This document shows, piece by piece, positions 1 through 9,628 of a DNA stretch of 64,000 bases. Numbering within the stretch: the stretch's first letter is position 1; every line of letters begins with the position of its first letter. The notes beneath the pieces are model-generated. The model was not told the origin of the DNA. It did no database searches and saw only the letters and a program-made list of their open reading frames with translations. The translations under genes and the position numbers were made by a program. The stretch covers positions 9,652,001-9,716,000 of the forward strand of contig JASXTE010000012.1 of assembly GCA_030280995.1 (NCBI GenBank), in the 5' to 3' direction. Source of the DNA: Hemileia vastatrix (taxonomy: Eukaryota; Basidiomycota; Pucciniomycetes; Pucciniales; Zaghouaniaceae).

Positions 1-3000
1 AGGGTCTCTGTCAGAGATTATGGCTTTAGGAAAACCAGCAGTATTAAACATATGAGACCACCATAAGAAAGCTAATTCTTTAGTGGAAACATCCTTGTGG
101 GTAGGGATAAATTTACACATTTTTGTGAATCTGTCCACAATAACCCAACAAGAGTTATAACTGTCTTTACCAGCAATAGGAAATCCTGTTACAAAGTCCA
201 TGTTTATTATTTGCCATGGAGCATCAGGAGGTTCAATATGTTGCATTAATCCTGCTCTTTTACCAGTTAATCTTTTTGATTTTTGGCATGAATCACAGGA
301 TTCAACATATAATTTTGTGTCCTCAGACATATTAGCCCACCAAGCAGTGTTCTTAATTCTGATCATTGTTTTTTCAAGATCAAAATGTCCAGCTAATATG
401 TCATCATGACAAATTTTCAAGATGATTTCTTTCATAGAAGGAGGAATAACAATAACATTACTCAACTTTCTTCTATAATATAGATATCCTTCATCAATTG
501 AAAATTTTCCTTTTTCCGAACCTTTTTGGTACTTTGGTGGAAGGGTTTTAATTAATGCTTGTATTGAAGCATTCTTTGGATCATTTAATATGGTGCATAA
601 CTTTTTCAAGTCAGTGTCCTTATCATATGATTCCAGAATAAGCTGTAATAGCTCTTCCTCCATATCAACCACATATATCCCATGGATATGGATAATTTCA
701 TCCTCAGGATCATAAGCAGGATTTGAGTCATCATTTTGTAAGGGTAACCTTGATAACATATCCACATTTGAGTGACCAATACCAGCTCTGTGAATAATTG
801 TCATTCTCCCTCTGTATTCTTGAACAGCCAGCTGCCATCTAAACATATGTCTATTAGGTGTTTTCAAGTTTAATAGGGATTTAACTGCACTGCAGTCAGT
901 GACAAGTTCAAATTTCTGGTCATCTAGGTAATAATGAAGCTTTTCCAGAGCCCATACTACAGCTAAACACTCTAATTGAGTAGCACCATATTTCAATTCA
1001 CTATTTCTCAATGTTCTTGAAATATAACAAATTACTACCTCTGAAACTTTATCATTTATCACTTGTTTTTGATGGAGGGCAGCACCAAGACCAATAAAAC
1101 TGGCATCAGTGTACAAAACAAATGGTTGATCAAAGTCAGGTAAAGCAAGAATTGGTGCTGACATCAAACAGTGTTTCATAGTGTCCAAGGCTCTTTGTCT
1201 TTCACTATTCCAGACAAAAGCAACATCCTTTCTAGTTAATTGGGTAAGGGGTAAAGCTATGACTTGGTAATTTTTAATATACTGTCTATAGTATCCACAC
1301 ATTCCCAAAAAGCTTTGGAGCTCTCTCACTGTTGTAGGAGCTTTCACCTGTTGTATGGCTGCCACTTTGTTCTGGTTAACACATATCTGTAAGCCTGAAA
1401 CAACATGACCAAGAACTTTTAAAGAATGGAAACCAAATTTACATTTCTTCAAAGCAAGTGTCATATTTATTTCATCCATTTTCTGGAATACTTTACACAG
1501 GTGTTTAAGATGGTCCTCAAATGTTTTTGAGAATATAATGATATCATCAATATAGACCATCAGCCAACCTTCAATTATCTCTTGATGGAATGTGTTATCC
1601 ATTACTTTTTGGAAAACAGAAGGGGCATTTTTAGGGCCAAATGGCATCCTAATATACTTATAAATACCCATATGAGTGGCAATCATCAGAAAGTTCTGAG
1701 AATTTTTCTCAACAGGTACCTGGTGATATCCCTTATTACCATCCAAACAGCTGATATATTTAGCACCCTGTAAAGTAGCATGTATAGAGCTGATTCTAGG
1801 TAAAGGATAGATATCATCAACAGTATAAGTATTTAGTGCTCTATAATCACCACATAACCTGGCTTTATCTTTCTCATAAGAAATTAGGACAGGTGAGATA
1901 ACACAATATTTAGGTGTTTCAACTACCTTTTCAATAATATTCATTTTTAAAAGGGTACAGATATTATCTTCAATATCTTTTCTCTTTGTGGGAGAAGCAG
2001 GATAAGGCTTCTTCTTTAAACTAGGTGGTATATCAGTTAATGGGCAAGACAATGAAAGTTTCATTTCCTCCTTAACTAATCCCAGTTCATGTGACCCATG
2101 AGCAAAGGCCATAGGAAAAGATTTTATCAAGTTAATGATGGAATCTTTATCCTCACCAGAAAGTTGTTCTCCAAAAGAGGCATTGTCAATTTCAGACATA
2201 AGGGCATGCATTTCCTTTGTAGATCTTCCTTTATATTGAACCACAGAATTACATGTGTTCAATTCTGGTTTTAATAATTTTTTAGGGGAGGAAATTTTAA
2301 ATTTTCTCTTCCCATTCAACCCCATTGTGAAACATTGGTTTGAAGGATCCAATTTTATGCCATTCTTGGTTAAAATATCATTCCCTACAATAAACCAATT
2401 GCTCAAGTTATCATTTTTCATGACAACAAAATCACAAATAGCTCTTACAAAACCATGGTTATATTTAAAAAACACTGTGGCTTTGTATTTACCAATGGGG
2501 GACAAAACAGAGCCATACCCTCTCCAATTTTCAGAAATGATAGGCAACAGTTTAGATTTATAGTCTTGATCTACTGAAGCAAGTGCTCTTTCAGATACTA
2601 CACTTCCTCCAGCTCCAGAATCCAGGACAACTTCAATGCTGGTTCCATTGATCAAGACTGGTGCCTTAAGAGGGGCAATAATAATTGAGTTATCCTCAAT
2701 GTTATTTATGATCTCAGCATCCACAACTGTAGATAAATCATTATTATCCATGTCAATAGTATTTAAATAATGAATATCCTCTTCCAGAATCAAGATTTCT
2801 TGTTGAGATTCATATGAAATATTGCTGGCACAATCACTTGATGTACCATCCAGTGCCACTGTGTCATCAGCATGCTCCTCTGTGTGTTCTACAAGATTTA
2901 TCTTCCTGTCACAAACATGGCCTTTCTGCCAAGGCTTGTTGCTTTTGAAGCAAGTGTTTGTTGCATATTTCTTTGGTGCAACAGGGGAAGAAGGTTTACC

Positions 3001-5133
3001 AACCTTTTCCTGAGGTTTTTGTTGGTAAGTGGAGGGTTTCTCCAAAGGGGTCCTAGGAATGAATCTTCTTGCATCATACTTATTGTTTAGAAGTATCTCA
3101 TTGCAAGTATTAATGAAAGAAGAGGGTTCTTTGGAGAACTCAGTCCTAGCCACAATCAAGTCTCTCAGAGACATTGGTAATTTATAGAGGATCCTGTCCT
3201 TCCATAAATCAAACTCCATATTTGGGTCCATTGCCCTTAAGATTTTGACAAGTTTCATTAAAAACTCAATAGGTTTATCAGTAGAAGAGCTATATCTAGT
3301 TTCCTCATACTGCCTTTGTTGAGCCATTCTGAACTTGGAGCCACCAAATTGTGATTTAATTAATTTCTTCCAATCCTCCCATGAGTAGTCATTCCCATCC
3401 AGGAGGACAGATTCATACCACATCAGGGCAACATTAGTGAACAAAGAAATTAATTTGGACACAATTTCCTCATCTGGGAGTTTGTAAGAATTTTTTAAAT
3501 TATCAATTCTGCAAATAAATTGTTGCCAATCAGAGGAAGAATCACCATCAAATGTTGGGTACTGGTCAAGTTTTGGCCAATTCTTTTGATTTGAAGGAGT
3601 CTCCTTAGTACTAGCTTGTTTCTGAGTAAGAAGCAGCTGTAATTTCTCTAATTGTGCTGAAATCTCATTGTTTAATTCTGTTGCAGATCCTGGTGCATCA
3701 TCAGTTTTTGATGGAAACTCAGTGTTATCAACAGGTATTTCTGGATCAATTTTTATTTTAGATGAACTAGCCACAGGTACTGGTTGAGCATCCTGCACTA
3801 TATGTTCTTTCACAGAATTGTCAGAATATTTTTGGTCATTTAACAATGAGTTCAATCTTTCTTCAATGGTTGTTAGTCTTATTTTCATTCTTGGAAGACT
3901 AGATAAACTTTCATTGACAGTTGCAAAAGATAATTGGTTTTTATGTTGAAAAGATGACAAATGGTCACTCAATCTTTTCAGATTTATCTTATCTATTTCT
4001 ACCTCCTGGAAACAGGCAGATACAGTATCTTTTAGTTTAGACAAATCATTTTTTATATTTTGCCATAAAGCAATTTTCTTTTCATGGGTTGCTTTGTAAT
4101 GAGACAATTCATCAGAGACTCTTTGTGCTTCACTTTTTAATGCTTGATAACCCTGATCAGTTAACAAACTATTATATCTCTGAGTCAATTGCATATTGTT
4201 AATTATATGATTTTGCTTGGCAATAATATCTCTCAAGTGCTCATCATTAATTCTTGCTACATCTGGAGTGTTTCTCAATAAGGAAACTGAGTAACTTTCC
4301 AGGCTCTCATAGAACTCAGGGTCAAGAGTTTCATCAATCACAGCCATATCAGGATTAATCATTGAGGTAGCAATTAAAAGTAATGGATTGGATACATGAG
4401 ATAACTGTCTACTATTCCCAGCCTCTATAGGTCTCAAGGTTTCATCCTGCCTTCCAGATTTACCTGAAGGAACAGAGTCAGCCACAAGAAAAGGCACTTG
4501 AGAATCAATACAGGGACGTACCAGGGTTTGCTGGGTATCACCATATTGGGTTTCCTTCTTCTTTTGCCTCCTTGATAAGGGTGGGGAGGAGTGGGGTTTG
4601 CCTGGGTGGGCCTTGATGGACCTACCTGAGGTAATTGATGCTGATTTTGAGCTAAGTAGTCCCACTGTGTGTTGAGCCAGTCCCACTGCCACTTGGACAC
4701 TTCTACCATCTCTTGGGATTGGGGAGCCAATTGTTGTTGATCCCTGGGAGGAAGAGGTTTCCTTTTCTCTTGGAGAGAAGTATTTTTTCTTTTCTCCCAT
4801 TCTTCCAAGGCATCTACCCTTACCTTTAGTTTTAAGCTGTCTGTCTTTAACTCCTTTATGTGGGTTGACAGATTCTTTATCTGCTGGGACAACGGCATCT
4901 TTTTTATCTTGAAGCCTCTTGGAAGCTCTTCTGGTGGGTATGTCCTGGGTTTCTGATCCTGAGTATTGTCCACTAGGATTTCTACTTCTTCCATTTCCAT
5001 ATCCTGTTTGGGGCAAGGATTTATTAGTTTGAGAAGTTCTTCTTGTTAAAGGAGAACTTACAGAAGTAGGCTCAACATAATCAATTAAGTCTAGTTCTTC
5101 TTCACGTGAAGCAAAGCCACTTTGATCAGTCAT
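1..5133 (-). CDS. Gag-Pol polyprotein, Ty3/gypsy (partial at C-terminus)
   Basis: From ATG 5133 one frame stays open to the window edge, about 1,711 codons. Order: low-complexity N-terminus; coiled-coil region; capsid-like domain (NWPKLDQYPTFDGD near 3590); a zinc-knuckle-like motif near 2900-2940; aspartic protease (DSGAGGS near 2610); reverse transcriptase with YIDDI near 1545; RNase H (LYTDAS near 1115); integrase zinc site (H..H..CDSC, 280-400); and the first part of the integrase core with DRDP at the edge. Gag and Pol share one frame with no frameshift or stop. Oddity: the zinc-knuckle motif reads C-F-K-S, so the second cysteine present in family II is serine here. The first 24 codons are shared with the spliced product described separately. 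Confidence 0.9.
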   Translation of the reverse strand, partial: MTDQSGFASREEELDLIDYVEPTSVSSPLTRRTSQTNKSLPQTGYGNGRSRNPSGQYSGSETQDIPTRRASKRLQDKKDAVVPADKESVNPHKGVKDRQLKTKGKGRCLGRMGEKKKYFSPREKETSSSQGSTTIGSPIPRDGRSVQVAVGLAQHTVGLLSSKSASITSGRSIKAHPGKPHSSPPLSRRQKKKETQYGDTQQTLVRPCIDSQVPFLVADSVPSGKSGRQDETLRPIEAGNSRQLSHVSNPLLLIATSMINPDMAVIDETLDPEFYESLESYSVSLLRNTPDVARINDEHLRDIIAKQNHIINNMQLTQRYNSLLTDQGYQALKSEAQRVSDELSHYKATHEKKIALWQNIKNDLSKLKDTVSACFQEVEIDKINLKRLSDHLSSFQHKNQLSFATVNESLSSLPRMKIRLTTIEERLNSLLNDQKYSDNSVKEHIVQDAQPVPVASSSKIKIDPEIPVDNTEFPSKTDDAPGSATELNNEISAQLEKLQLLLTQKQASTKETPSNQKNWPKLDQYPTFDGDSSSDWQQFICRIDNLKNSYKLPDEEIVSKLISLFTNVALMWYESVLLDGNDYSWEDWKKLIKSQFGGSKFRMAQQRQYEETRYSSSTDKPIEFLMKLVKILRAMDPNMEFDLWKDRILYKLPMSLRDLIVARTEFSKEPSSFINTCNEILLNNKYDARRFIPRTPLEKPSTYQQKPQEKVGKPSSPVAPKKYATNTCFKSNKPWQKGHVCDRKINLVEHTEEHADDTVALDGTSSDCASNISYESQQEILILEEDIHYLNTIDMDNNDLSTVVDAEIINNIEDNSIIIAPLKAPVLINGTSIEVVLDSGAGGSVVSERALASVDQDYKSKLLPIISENWRGYGSVLSPIGKYKATVFFKYNHGFVRAICDFVVMKNDNLSNWFIVGNDILTKNGIKLDPSNQCFTMGLNGKRKFKISSPKKLLKPELNTCNSVVQYKGRSTKEMHALMSEIDNASFGEQLSGEDKDSIINLIKSFPMAFAHGSHELGLVKEEMKLSLSCPLTDIPPSLKKKPYPASPTKRKDIEDNICTLLKMNIIEKVVETPKYCVISPVLISYEKDKARLCGDYRALNTYTVDDIYPLPRISSIHATLQGAKYISCLDGNKGYHQVPVEKNSQNFLMIATHMGIYKYIRMPFGPKNAPSVFQKVMDNTFHQEIIEGWLMVYIDDIIIFSKTFEDHLKHLCKVFQKMDEINMTLALKKCKFGFHSLKVLGHVVSGLQICVNQNKVAAIQQVKAPTTVRELQSFLGMCGYYRQYIKNYQVIALPLTQLTRKDVAFVWNSERQRALDTMKHCLMSAPILALPDFDQPFVLYTDASFIGLGAALHQKQVINDKVSEVVICYISRTLRNSELKYGATQLECLAVVWALEKLHYYLDDQKFELVTDCSAVKSLLNLKTPNRHMFRWQLAVQEYRGRMTIIHRAGIGHSNVDMLSRLPLQNDDSNPAYDPEDEIIHIHGIYVVDMEEELLQLILESYDKDTDLKKLCTILNDPKNASIQALIKTLPPKYQKGSEKGKFSIDEGYLYYRRKLSNVIVIPPSMKEIILKICHDDILAGHFDLEKTMIRIKNTAWWANMSEDTKLYVESCDSCQKSKRLTGKRAGLMQHIEPPDAPWQIINMDFVTGFPIAGKDSYNSCWVIVDRFTKMCKFIPTHKDVSTKELAFLWWSHMFNTAGFPKAIISDRDP
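4460..5133 (-). CDS. Predicted spliced accessory protein overlapping gag, copy I-a
   Basis: Proposed exons: 5133-5062 (24 codons shared with Gag-Pol), 5003-4522, and a third exon giving one base plus TAA at 4462-4460. Removing 58 nt shifts reading +1 relative to gag into an ORF open from 5003 to 4434. The product (about 185 aa with both introns removed, 213 aa with only the first removed) has an acidic start, a leucine-rich coiled coil, a Q/P-rich stretch, the motif SKWQWDW, and a basic tail PYQGGKRRRK. A homologous alternate-frame protein is encoded by family II at 45640-46235. No known family is recognised. This rests on splice-site and frame logic; no RNA evidence is available. Confidence 0.66.
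4464..4521 (-). other. Putative 58-nt intron 2 in gag of copy I-a
   Basis: The donor is GTACGT, with a CTGAC branch-like site and acceptor TCCTTCAG followed by GTAA. Joined to the exon ending TG it gives TGG TAA, so splicing ends the alternate-frame protein at once. Without splicing, this copy alone would add about 20 residues. The same 58-nt interval is bounded by GTAAGC/GTAAGT/GTGAGT and AG in the four other copies. Confidence 0.6.
5004..5061 (-). other. Putative 58-nt intron 1 in gag of copy I-a
   Basis: The donor is GTAAGT after codon 24 (phase 0). A CTAAT branch-like site lies upstream of the acceptor CCAAACAG. The 58 nt remain open in the gag frame if retained, and removal shifts the frame by +1. 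Introns with the same position, phase and length occur at 33157-33214, 42192-42249, 19405-19462 and 45661-45718. Confidence 0.7.
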
Positions 5134-5279
5134 CTTAAGATTCTACTGAAATGAAGGAAAAGAGACAAAAAATTAATTAGTCTTTATTTTTAATTTTTAT
5201 TTAACAGAAGAAATAAAATAAAAATAATAAAAAAAATCTTGTTAGGATAAAAATCAACTTAAATAAAATTAATAAAAAA

Positions 5280-5830
5280 AATTTAAAACCAGGATAATGC
5301 AATCAACTGTAGAAATAAATTAGAATTTCTATTAATTTTTATTTTCAGGATTTAAATCAACTAATTTATTACCAGGATTTATTGTCAACTGAAATAATCA
5401 AATATGAATCTTTATTAATTAAAAAAAAATTATTTTGACTGATCACTTAACTACCAGGACTTAATGTCAACTGAAGTAATTAAATATGAAGTTTTATTTT
5501 AAAATTTTATTACTGATCACTTAACTACCAGGACTTAATGTCAACTGAAGTAATTAAGTATGAGTTTTATTAATTTAAAAAGATTTATTGGATTACCAGG
5601 ACTCAAAGTCAACTGAAGTAATGAAATGTTAATTATTTATTAAAAAATTATAATTGTCAGGATAATTTGTCAACTGGAACAATTAATCAATCAGGACAAA
5701 TGTCAACTGAAAAATTATAATAATTATTTTATTTAATAAAAAATATTATTGTCAGGACAGTTTGTCAACTGGAACAATTAAAATTCAAATTAATCAGGAC
5801 AATTGTCAACTGAAAAATGATAATAATTAA
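5280..5830 (-). repeat. Reiterated leader motif (CAGGAC...GTCAACTG) of family I
   Basis: On the plus strand a motif of the form CAGGAYttaatGTCAACTGaa recurs about ten times, at irregular 40-75 bp spacing separated by A/T-rich filler. It lies between the primer-binding site and the gag start. Equivalent arrays occur at 33400-33810 and 42470-42700 in the other family I copies, but I do not see it in family II leaders. Its function is unknown; an RNA structural or packaging element is one possibility. Confidence 0.75.
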
Positions 5831-6255
5831 TATTAATATATAATTATTTTATTACCTCTGGGACTAAGAACAGGTATTGCTCTATTATGGTCAACCAGGA
5901 AAAATAAAAAAAAATATAATAATAAAAATAAATTCCAATTACCAAACACCCCCCCCTGCAAAATGAGCAAATTAATGCCACTTACAGAGTGCTGAGTAAA
6001 AGGAAATACGTAGCAAATGAAGAGTGAAGAGTAACCCACAAACAGTAATCACAATAATTACCACGATATATACGATCTTTAGTCAGTATATGAACTTAAG
6101 TTTTGGAGCGCGGTTTGATTCCCGCTCGCAGCAAAAACTTTTATCACGTGACGTATGACGTTCGTCGTTTTTCTCGCCTCCACTCGTCCTTTACAGGTGC
6201 TTGTACGCCGATGGTCCCCTCGATTACGCCTCAAGTAACGTTGCGCCGTCGATAT

Positions 6256-6271
6256 TTCGGAAAGGATCCCA
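6256..6271 (-). other. Putative primer-binding site of copy I-a
   Basis: On the minus strand the LTR end TTGACA is followed by AT and then TGGGATCCTTTCC. The TGG start and the 2-nt spacing fit a minus-strand primer-binding site, and the same layout (AT + TGG) recurs in the other copies. I could not assign the priming tRNA. Confidence 0.5.
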
Positions 6272-6273
6272 AT

Positions 6274-7100
6274 TGTCAAGGTACGCTTTTAGTCTAGAAG
6301 TTTTGGTACGAAGTTCTACGAGGATTTATAAGGTTTAAATGGATTCTCAACAAGTTTGTACGTATTTCTGAATTCAAAGATGATTGTTTTACTCAATAAA
6401 AAGAGGTAGGATTAAAATATTAATATAATTTATAAATTAGAATTACGCTATTGTAAATACTAATGATATAGAGTATAAGAATAAGTTTTTATTGGTTATT
6501 GTTGTAATAAAATGGTTTGGTAAGATAGAATGATTAAAAGACAACAAAAAGAGAGGCCTTTTATAGGCAAAGGAGAGACAAAGCACGGAAATCAAATTCT
6601 AAAAACAGTAGGGAAAAAGAGAGAAAAAGAACATTCCAGAAAGAGTATTTCAAATAATAAAGTTATTCCAAAAAGAAGGCGTCAAAGAGATGTATTTACA
6701 GAGTATGTCAGGAATACATCAATATTTTTAATATTTACTGTAAATGTCAATTCCAAATAAGAAATTTGATTTATTTGTATATATTTAATATTATTTGAAT
6801 ATTTAAATCTTATTTTATCTTTGTATTTTATTATTTTTTTTTAAATATAAAGTTTTTATTTTTCCCAACCTGTCAATTGAGCACGGTGTTAGAGAAAATA
6901 TAAGGGACAAAATTATAATTATAATTTTACTTATTTATTTAATTAATTAATTTAATTTTAACATTCTGTAACTATTTAATTTATAACTAATGTTAATGTA
7001 ACTAAATGATAATTAAATAATAATTAAAGATGTTAAGGTGCGGCTTCATCCAGTAAATAATTCCTTATTTCACTGGGTAAGTCCAGTAGCCTGGCTGACA
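6274..7100 (-). repeat. 5' LTR of Ty3 copy I-a
   Basis: The LTR is 827 bp with ends TGTCA...TGACA. It aligns along its length with the LTRs at 34258-35061, 35386-36188, 36193-37003 and the split LTR at 43120. On the minus strand a TATAAAAGG box lies near 6571, the expected promoter for the genomic RNA. A copy of the motif 'ggcttcatccagtaaataa' near the U3 end is shared by all family I LTRs. Confidence 0.88.
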
Positions 7101-7800
7101 AGCGCGGTTGAATAGTGAGTACACAAAGGAAAGTCGCAGTTGCTATGTAGAATTGCTTTCTGTGCTTCAAGTATGGATTTAGACCTCTGTATTATTGATT
7201 TAATGAGCTGCTTTTGCCTTGAGTGTCATGTGGCTCTTGACACATTTATGATGGCATCTTGGAATGGCATTTTGAGACTGAAGTCCACCAGGTGTATATG
7301 GTAATGTTTGACACCCCCTAACAATGATAATCAGGTGGGGAAATGGGGAGGTTGGGCTAGCAAGATACTTCTTCTTTAACCCTACTTGAGCTCAACTTTG
7401 AAATTATTTAAACAGTAATTATAGGATTGTCAAAAAATTATTTTTGTTTTTGTGTATGTTCCTTTTTACATCCACAATGGATGTCAAACTGAGTTTATTG
7501 AGAGTGGTAGTTCAATTACTTTTCAAAAAAAAAAAAAAAAGAAAAGAAAAAAGAAAAAGAGTGATAAGTAATCTTACGTGACATGGTGCGAGATCCCTTG
7601 TCACGCTTTTTACGAGACATCAAGTCCCACAAAAAATTGTGATTTGGTGCAGGCTCCTATGTCACACTTTTTTGCGGGACTTTATGTCACACTTTCTTGT
7701 GCAGGACTTTGACATCCAAAACACAAACGTGACACGGTTTTGACCCTGGTGATTATTAGACATTTTTTCACTGTGATGGAATCTTCACTTTATTCTAGTA
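7101..7800. other. Intergenic host DNA with a small CACTTT/GGGACTT repeat
   Basis: No convincing gene. At 7594-7715 the phrase TGTCACnCTTTttnGnGGGACTT recurs about three times as a degenerate tandem repeat. A 17-base A run lies near 7525. The rest is unassigned. Confidence 0.5.
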
Positions 7801-7992
7801 CAGCCAAGTCACAAAATCTTACGGAATTTTCGACGAAAAAATAAAAGTTTCGCCCACGAAAAAATGATTTTCCTATTCAAAAGGAAGTACCCCCGCCCTA
7901 TCCCCAACCCTTTTGAATAGGCAAATCATTTTTTGTTGAGAACAACTTTTATTTTTTCGTCAAAAATTCCGCAAGCTTTTATGACTTAATTG
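7801..7992. mobile_element. Fold-back MITE, Tc1/mariner-like
   Basis: Two imperfect inverted arms of about 90 bp meet around a short C-rich loop (ACCCCCGCCC). The arms share ACGGAATTTTnGACGAAA and CCTATTCAAAAGG. The element is flanked by TA at 7799-7800 and 7993-7994, as expected of a TA target duplication, and its termini start CAgcc/CAatt. No coding capacity. Confidence 0.65.
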
Positions 7993-8129
7993 TATCACAT
8001 TACAATGATAAAAATTCAGAGTGAAATTTCATCAATTCTAAAATGATTTCCAAGAAAAGAAGCAGATTGAACCCATTTCTGGAAACAAACTCTAAGTCTA
8101 AAATGGTCGAAGGTTATTAAAAATTAAAT

Positions 8130-8297
8130 TAAATTAAGAAAAGTGGGTTATATAGAAGAAAGAAACCGATCACAGCAACGTACATACATACATCGTCGTT
8201 GGCCTGATATACTAAATCTTATATTTTCACAGCCTACTCTTATTCTTAATCTTCTTCTTCTTCTTCCTCTTTCTTTCCTACATTCTGACTCTCTTCC
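8130..8297 (+). promoter_or_regulatory. Likely upstream region of the RING gene
   Basis: A TATA-like GTTATATAG lies near 8146, and a strong TTC/CTT pyrimidine tract occupies 8248-8285 just before the ATG. Such tracts are common upstream of fungal start codons. No specific regulator site is recognised. Confidence 0.35.
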
Positions 8298-9366
8298 ATG
8301 CCTCGGATCCAACTTTCAGATAACTCTACTTCTGAACGCTCTACCCCACTCTGTGCCCCTAGTATCGCTCGTCCTGGAGAGTCTAAAGCTCAGACAATCG
8401 ATCGTTTAGCTGCAGAACTTAATGTTTCTAAAATGGCAAAACTATCTGCAGAACGTCGATTCCTTGCTCTTCAAGATCGTTTCAATCTTCGTGAACAGGT
8501 AACCTCGTCCTGTGGAATCGTGTTATTTCATTGTCATTGATATGGCGTTTATTTTTATATATAAATTTTATTAAACAATAATAATAATAATCAAAAACTG
8601 GCTAGTTGATGGACGTTTCCGAAAAACAATGTCAAGCTGCTTGGGACAGTTGTGAAGAAATGAGAAAAAAATTGGCAGCTCAAGAAATCGTAAATCAGAA
8701 TCATTTCTCATCTATTAAGTTTATCATCCTTTGATCACTGACACGAAACACATTCAAATTGATTCGTTTATATATATATATATATATAAGATAATTAATA
8801 AACTTCAGGAGGACGCTAAGGAGTTTCCTCTTTCTACCTCATCGCTAGTTAAATCGCATAACAAGTTGATTAATACATTCCAAACGTTAAGGGAATGTTT
8901 TACTTGTCCCTTATGTTACGAAGGATTAGCTAAAGCACAAGCTGTTAGTCTTGGATGTGGACGTAAGTTGAGTTAACTTTATACATATCACTTTGATGAT
9001 CATTTCAAAATAATAATAATAATATCGTATGTCTAAAAACATAAAATAAAATAACCACATCGATTTCTATTTACCAATCATCATTTCTTTTTTCGAATAA
9101 AAATTTTAGATACATTTTGTCAATCTTGTCTTGATTCATGGACTGAAGCATCAACTCATGAACATCCTTTTCGTTCATTTATCGTTGCTTCAAATAAAGA
9201 TTTTGTTTCCTGTCCTGAATGTCGTCATTCTGGTTCCAATCGTGTTCGATTATATATGTTAGAAGAAGCTATTCGATTATTAGCTAGAGCTGAAAAAGAA
9301 AAAACTGAAATTGAACAAGCAGAACAATCACGTCGACAAGATTTAATGAAAGTTGATGACTTATAA
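8298..9366 (+). CDS. RING-type (C3HC4) zinc-finger protein, four exons
   Basis: Exons 8298-8498, 8606-8689, 8809-8962 and 9110-9366 join in frame to 231 codons. All introns are GT-AG, 107-147 nt. The N-terminal half is helical and charged. The RING ligands are CPLC, the CGH that is completed across the third splice junction, CQSC, and CPEC, roughly residues 125-195. A charged helical C-terminal tail (ARAEKEKTEIEQAEQ) follows. RING proteins of this type are usually E3 ubiquitin ligases that recruit an E2. Its substrate and partners cannot be inferred. It has more CpG and varied codons than the surrounding TEs, as expected of a host gene. The start ATG is the first in frame and follows a pyrimidine tract. 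Confidence 0.85.
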
Positions 9367-9628
9367 TTAACTTTTTTTTATTTATTGTCCCCTATTATCT
9401 TCATAATGATGGACAAATTGTATTATTAAACTTTTCAATTACCCAACATTTTTTTGTTTAACATAACACAGGCATGTGATGAGTGCTGCCAATTGTAACG
9501 ATTTAGTGAATTTGAAATTAGGTCACCACCTTTATTTATACCAGATGTAAACTGATATGTATGACAAGTTTAAAGGTTTATTTCACAAGTGGTAGAGTAT
9601 AGTATAGTATATATATAACCTAAGACAT
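9367..9628. other. 3' flank of RING gene, no gene seen
   Basis: A/T-rich DNA with poly-T stretches and a short AGTAT repeat near 9595-9610. No supported feature. Confidence 0.4.

Larger units (their letters stand above)
1..7100 (-). mobile_element. Ty3/gypsy chromovirus-type retrotransposon, family I copy a (3' part outside window)
   Basis: Read on the minus strand: 5' LTR, a putative primer-binding site two bases inside it, a leader with repeated motifs, then one open gag-pol frame that runs off the window during integrase. The 3' LTR lies outside, so its age and left target duplication cannot be judged. The five bases beyond the LTR are AGCGC. It is the best preserved of the three family I copies here; the others are at about 26459-35061 and 35386-53531. 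Confidence 0.93.

Noticed and set aside
2255..2563. Plus-strand open frames inside the Ty3 elements (for example 2255-2563, 30409-30672, 41798-42100)
   Set aside because: They are antisense shadows of the minus-strand gag-pol with no independent protein character.
5940..5985. A 37-nt intron in the family I leader from GTAAGT to TTTTGCAG
   Set aside because: Too short for splicing in most fungi, and the acceptor is not conserved in copy I-b. Kept only as a possible donor for a longer intron.
7580..7745. CRISPR-like or regulatory repeat array near 7600
   Set aside because: Only about three degenerate units without uniform spacers, in a eukaryotic context.
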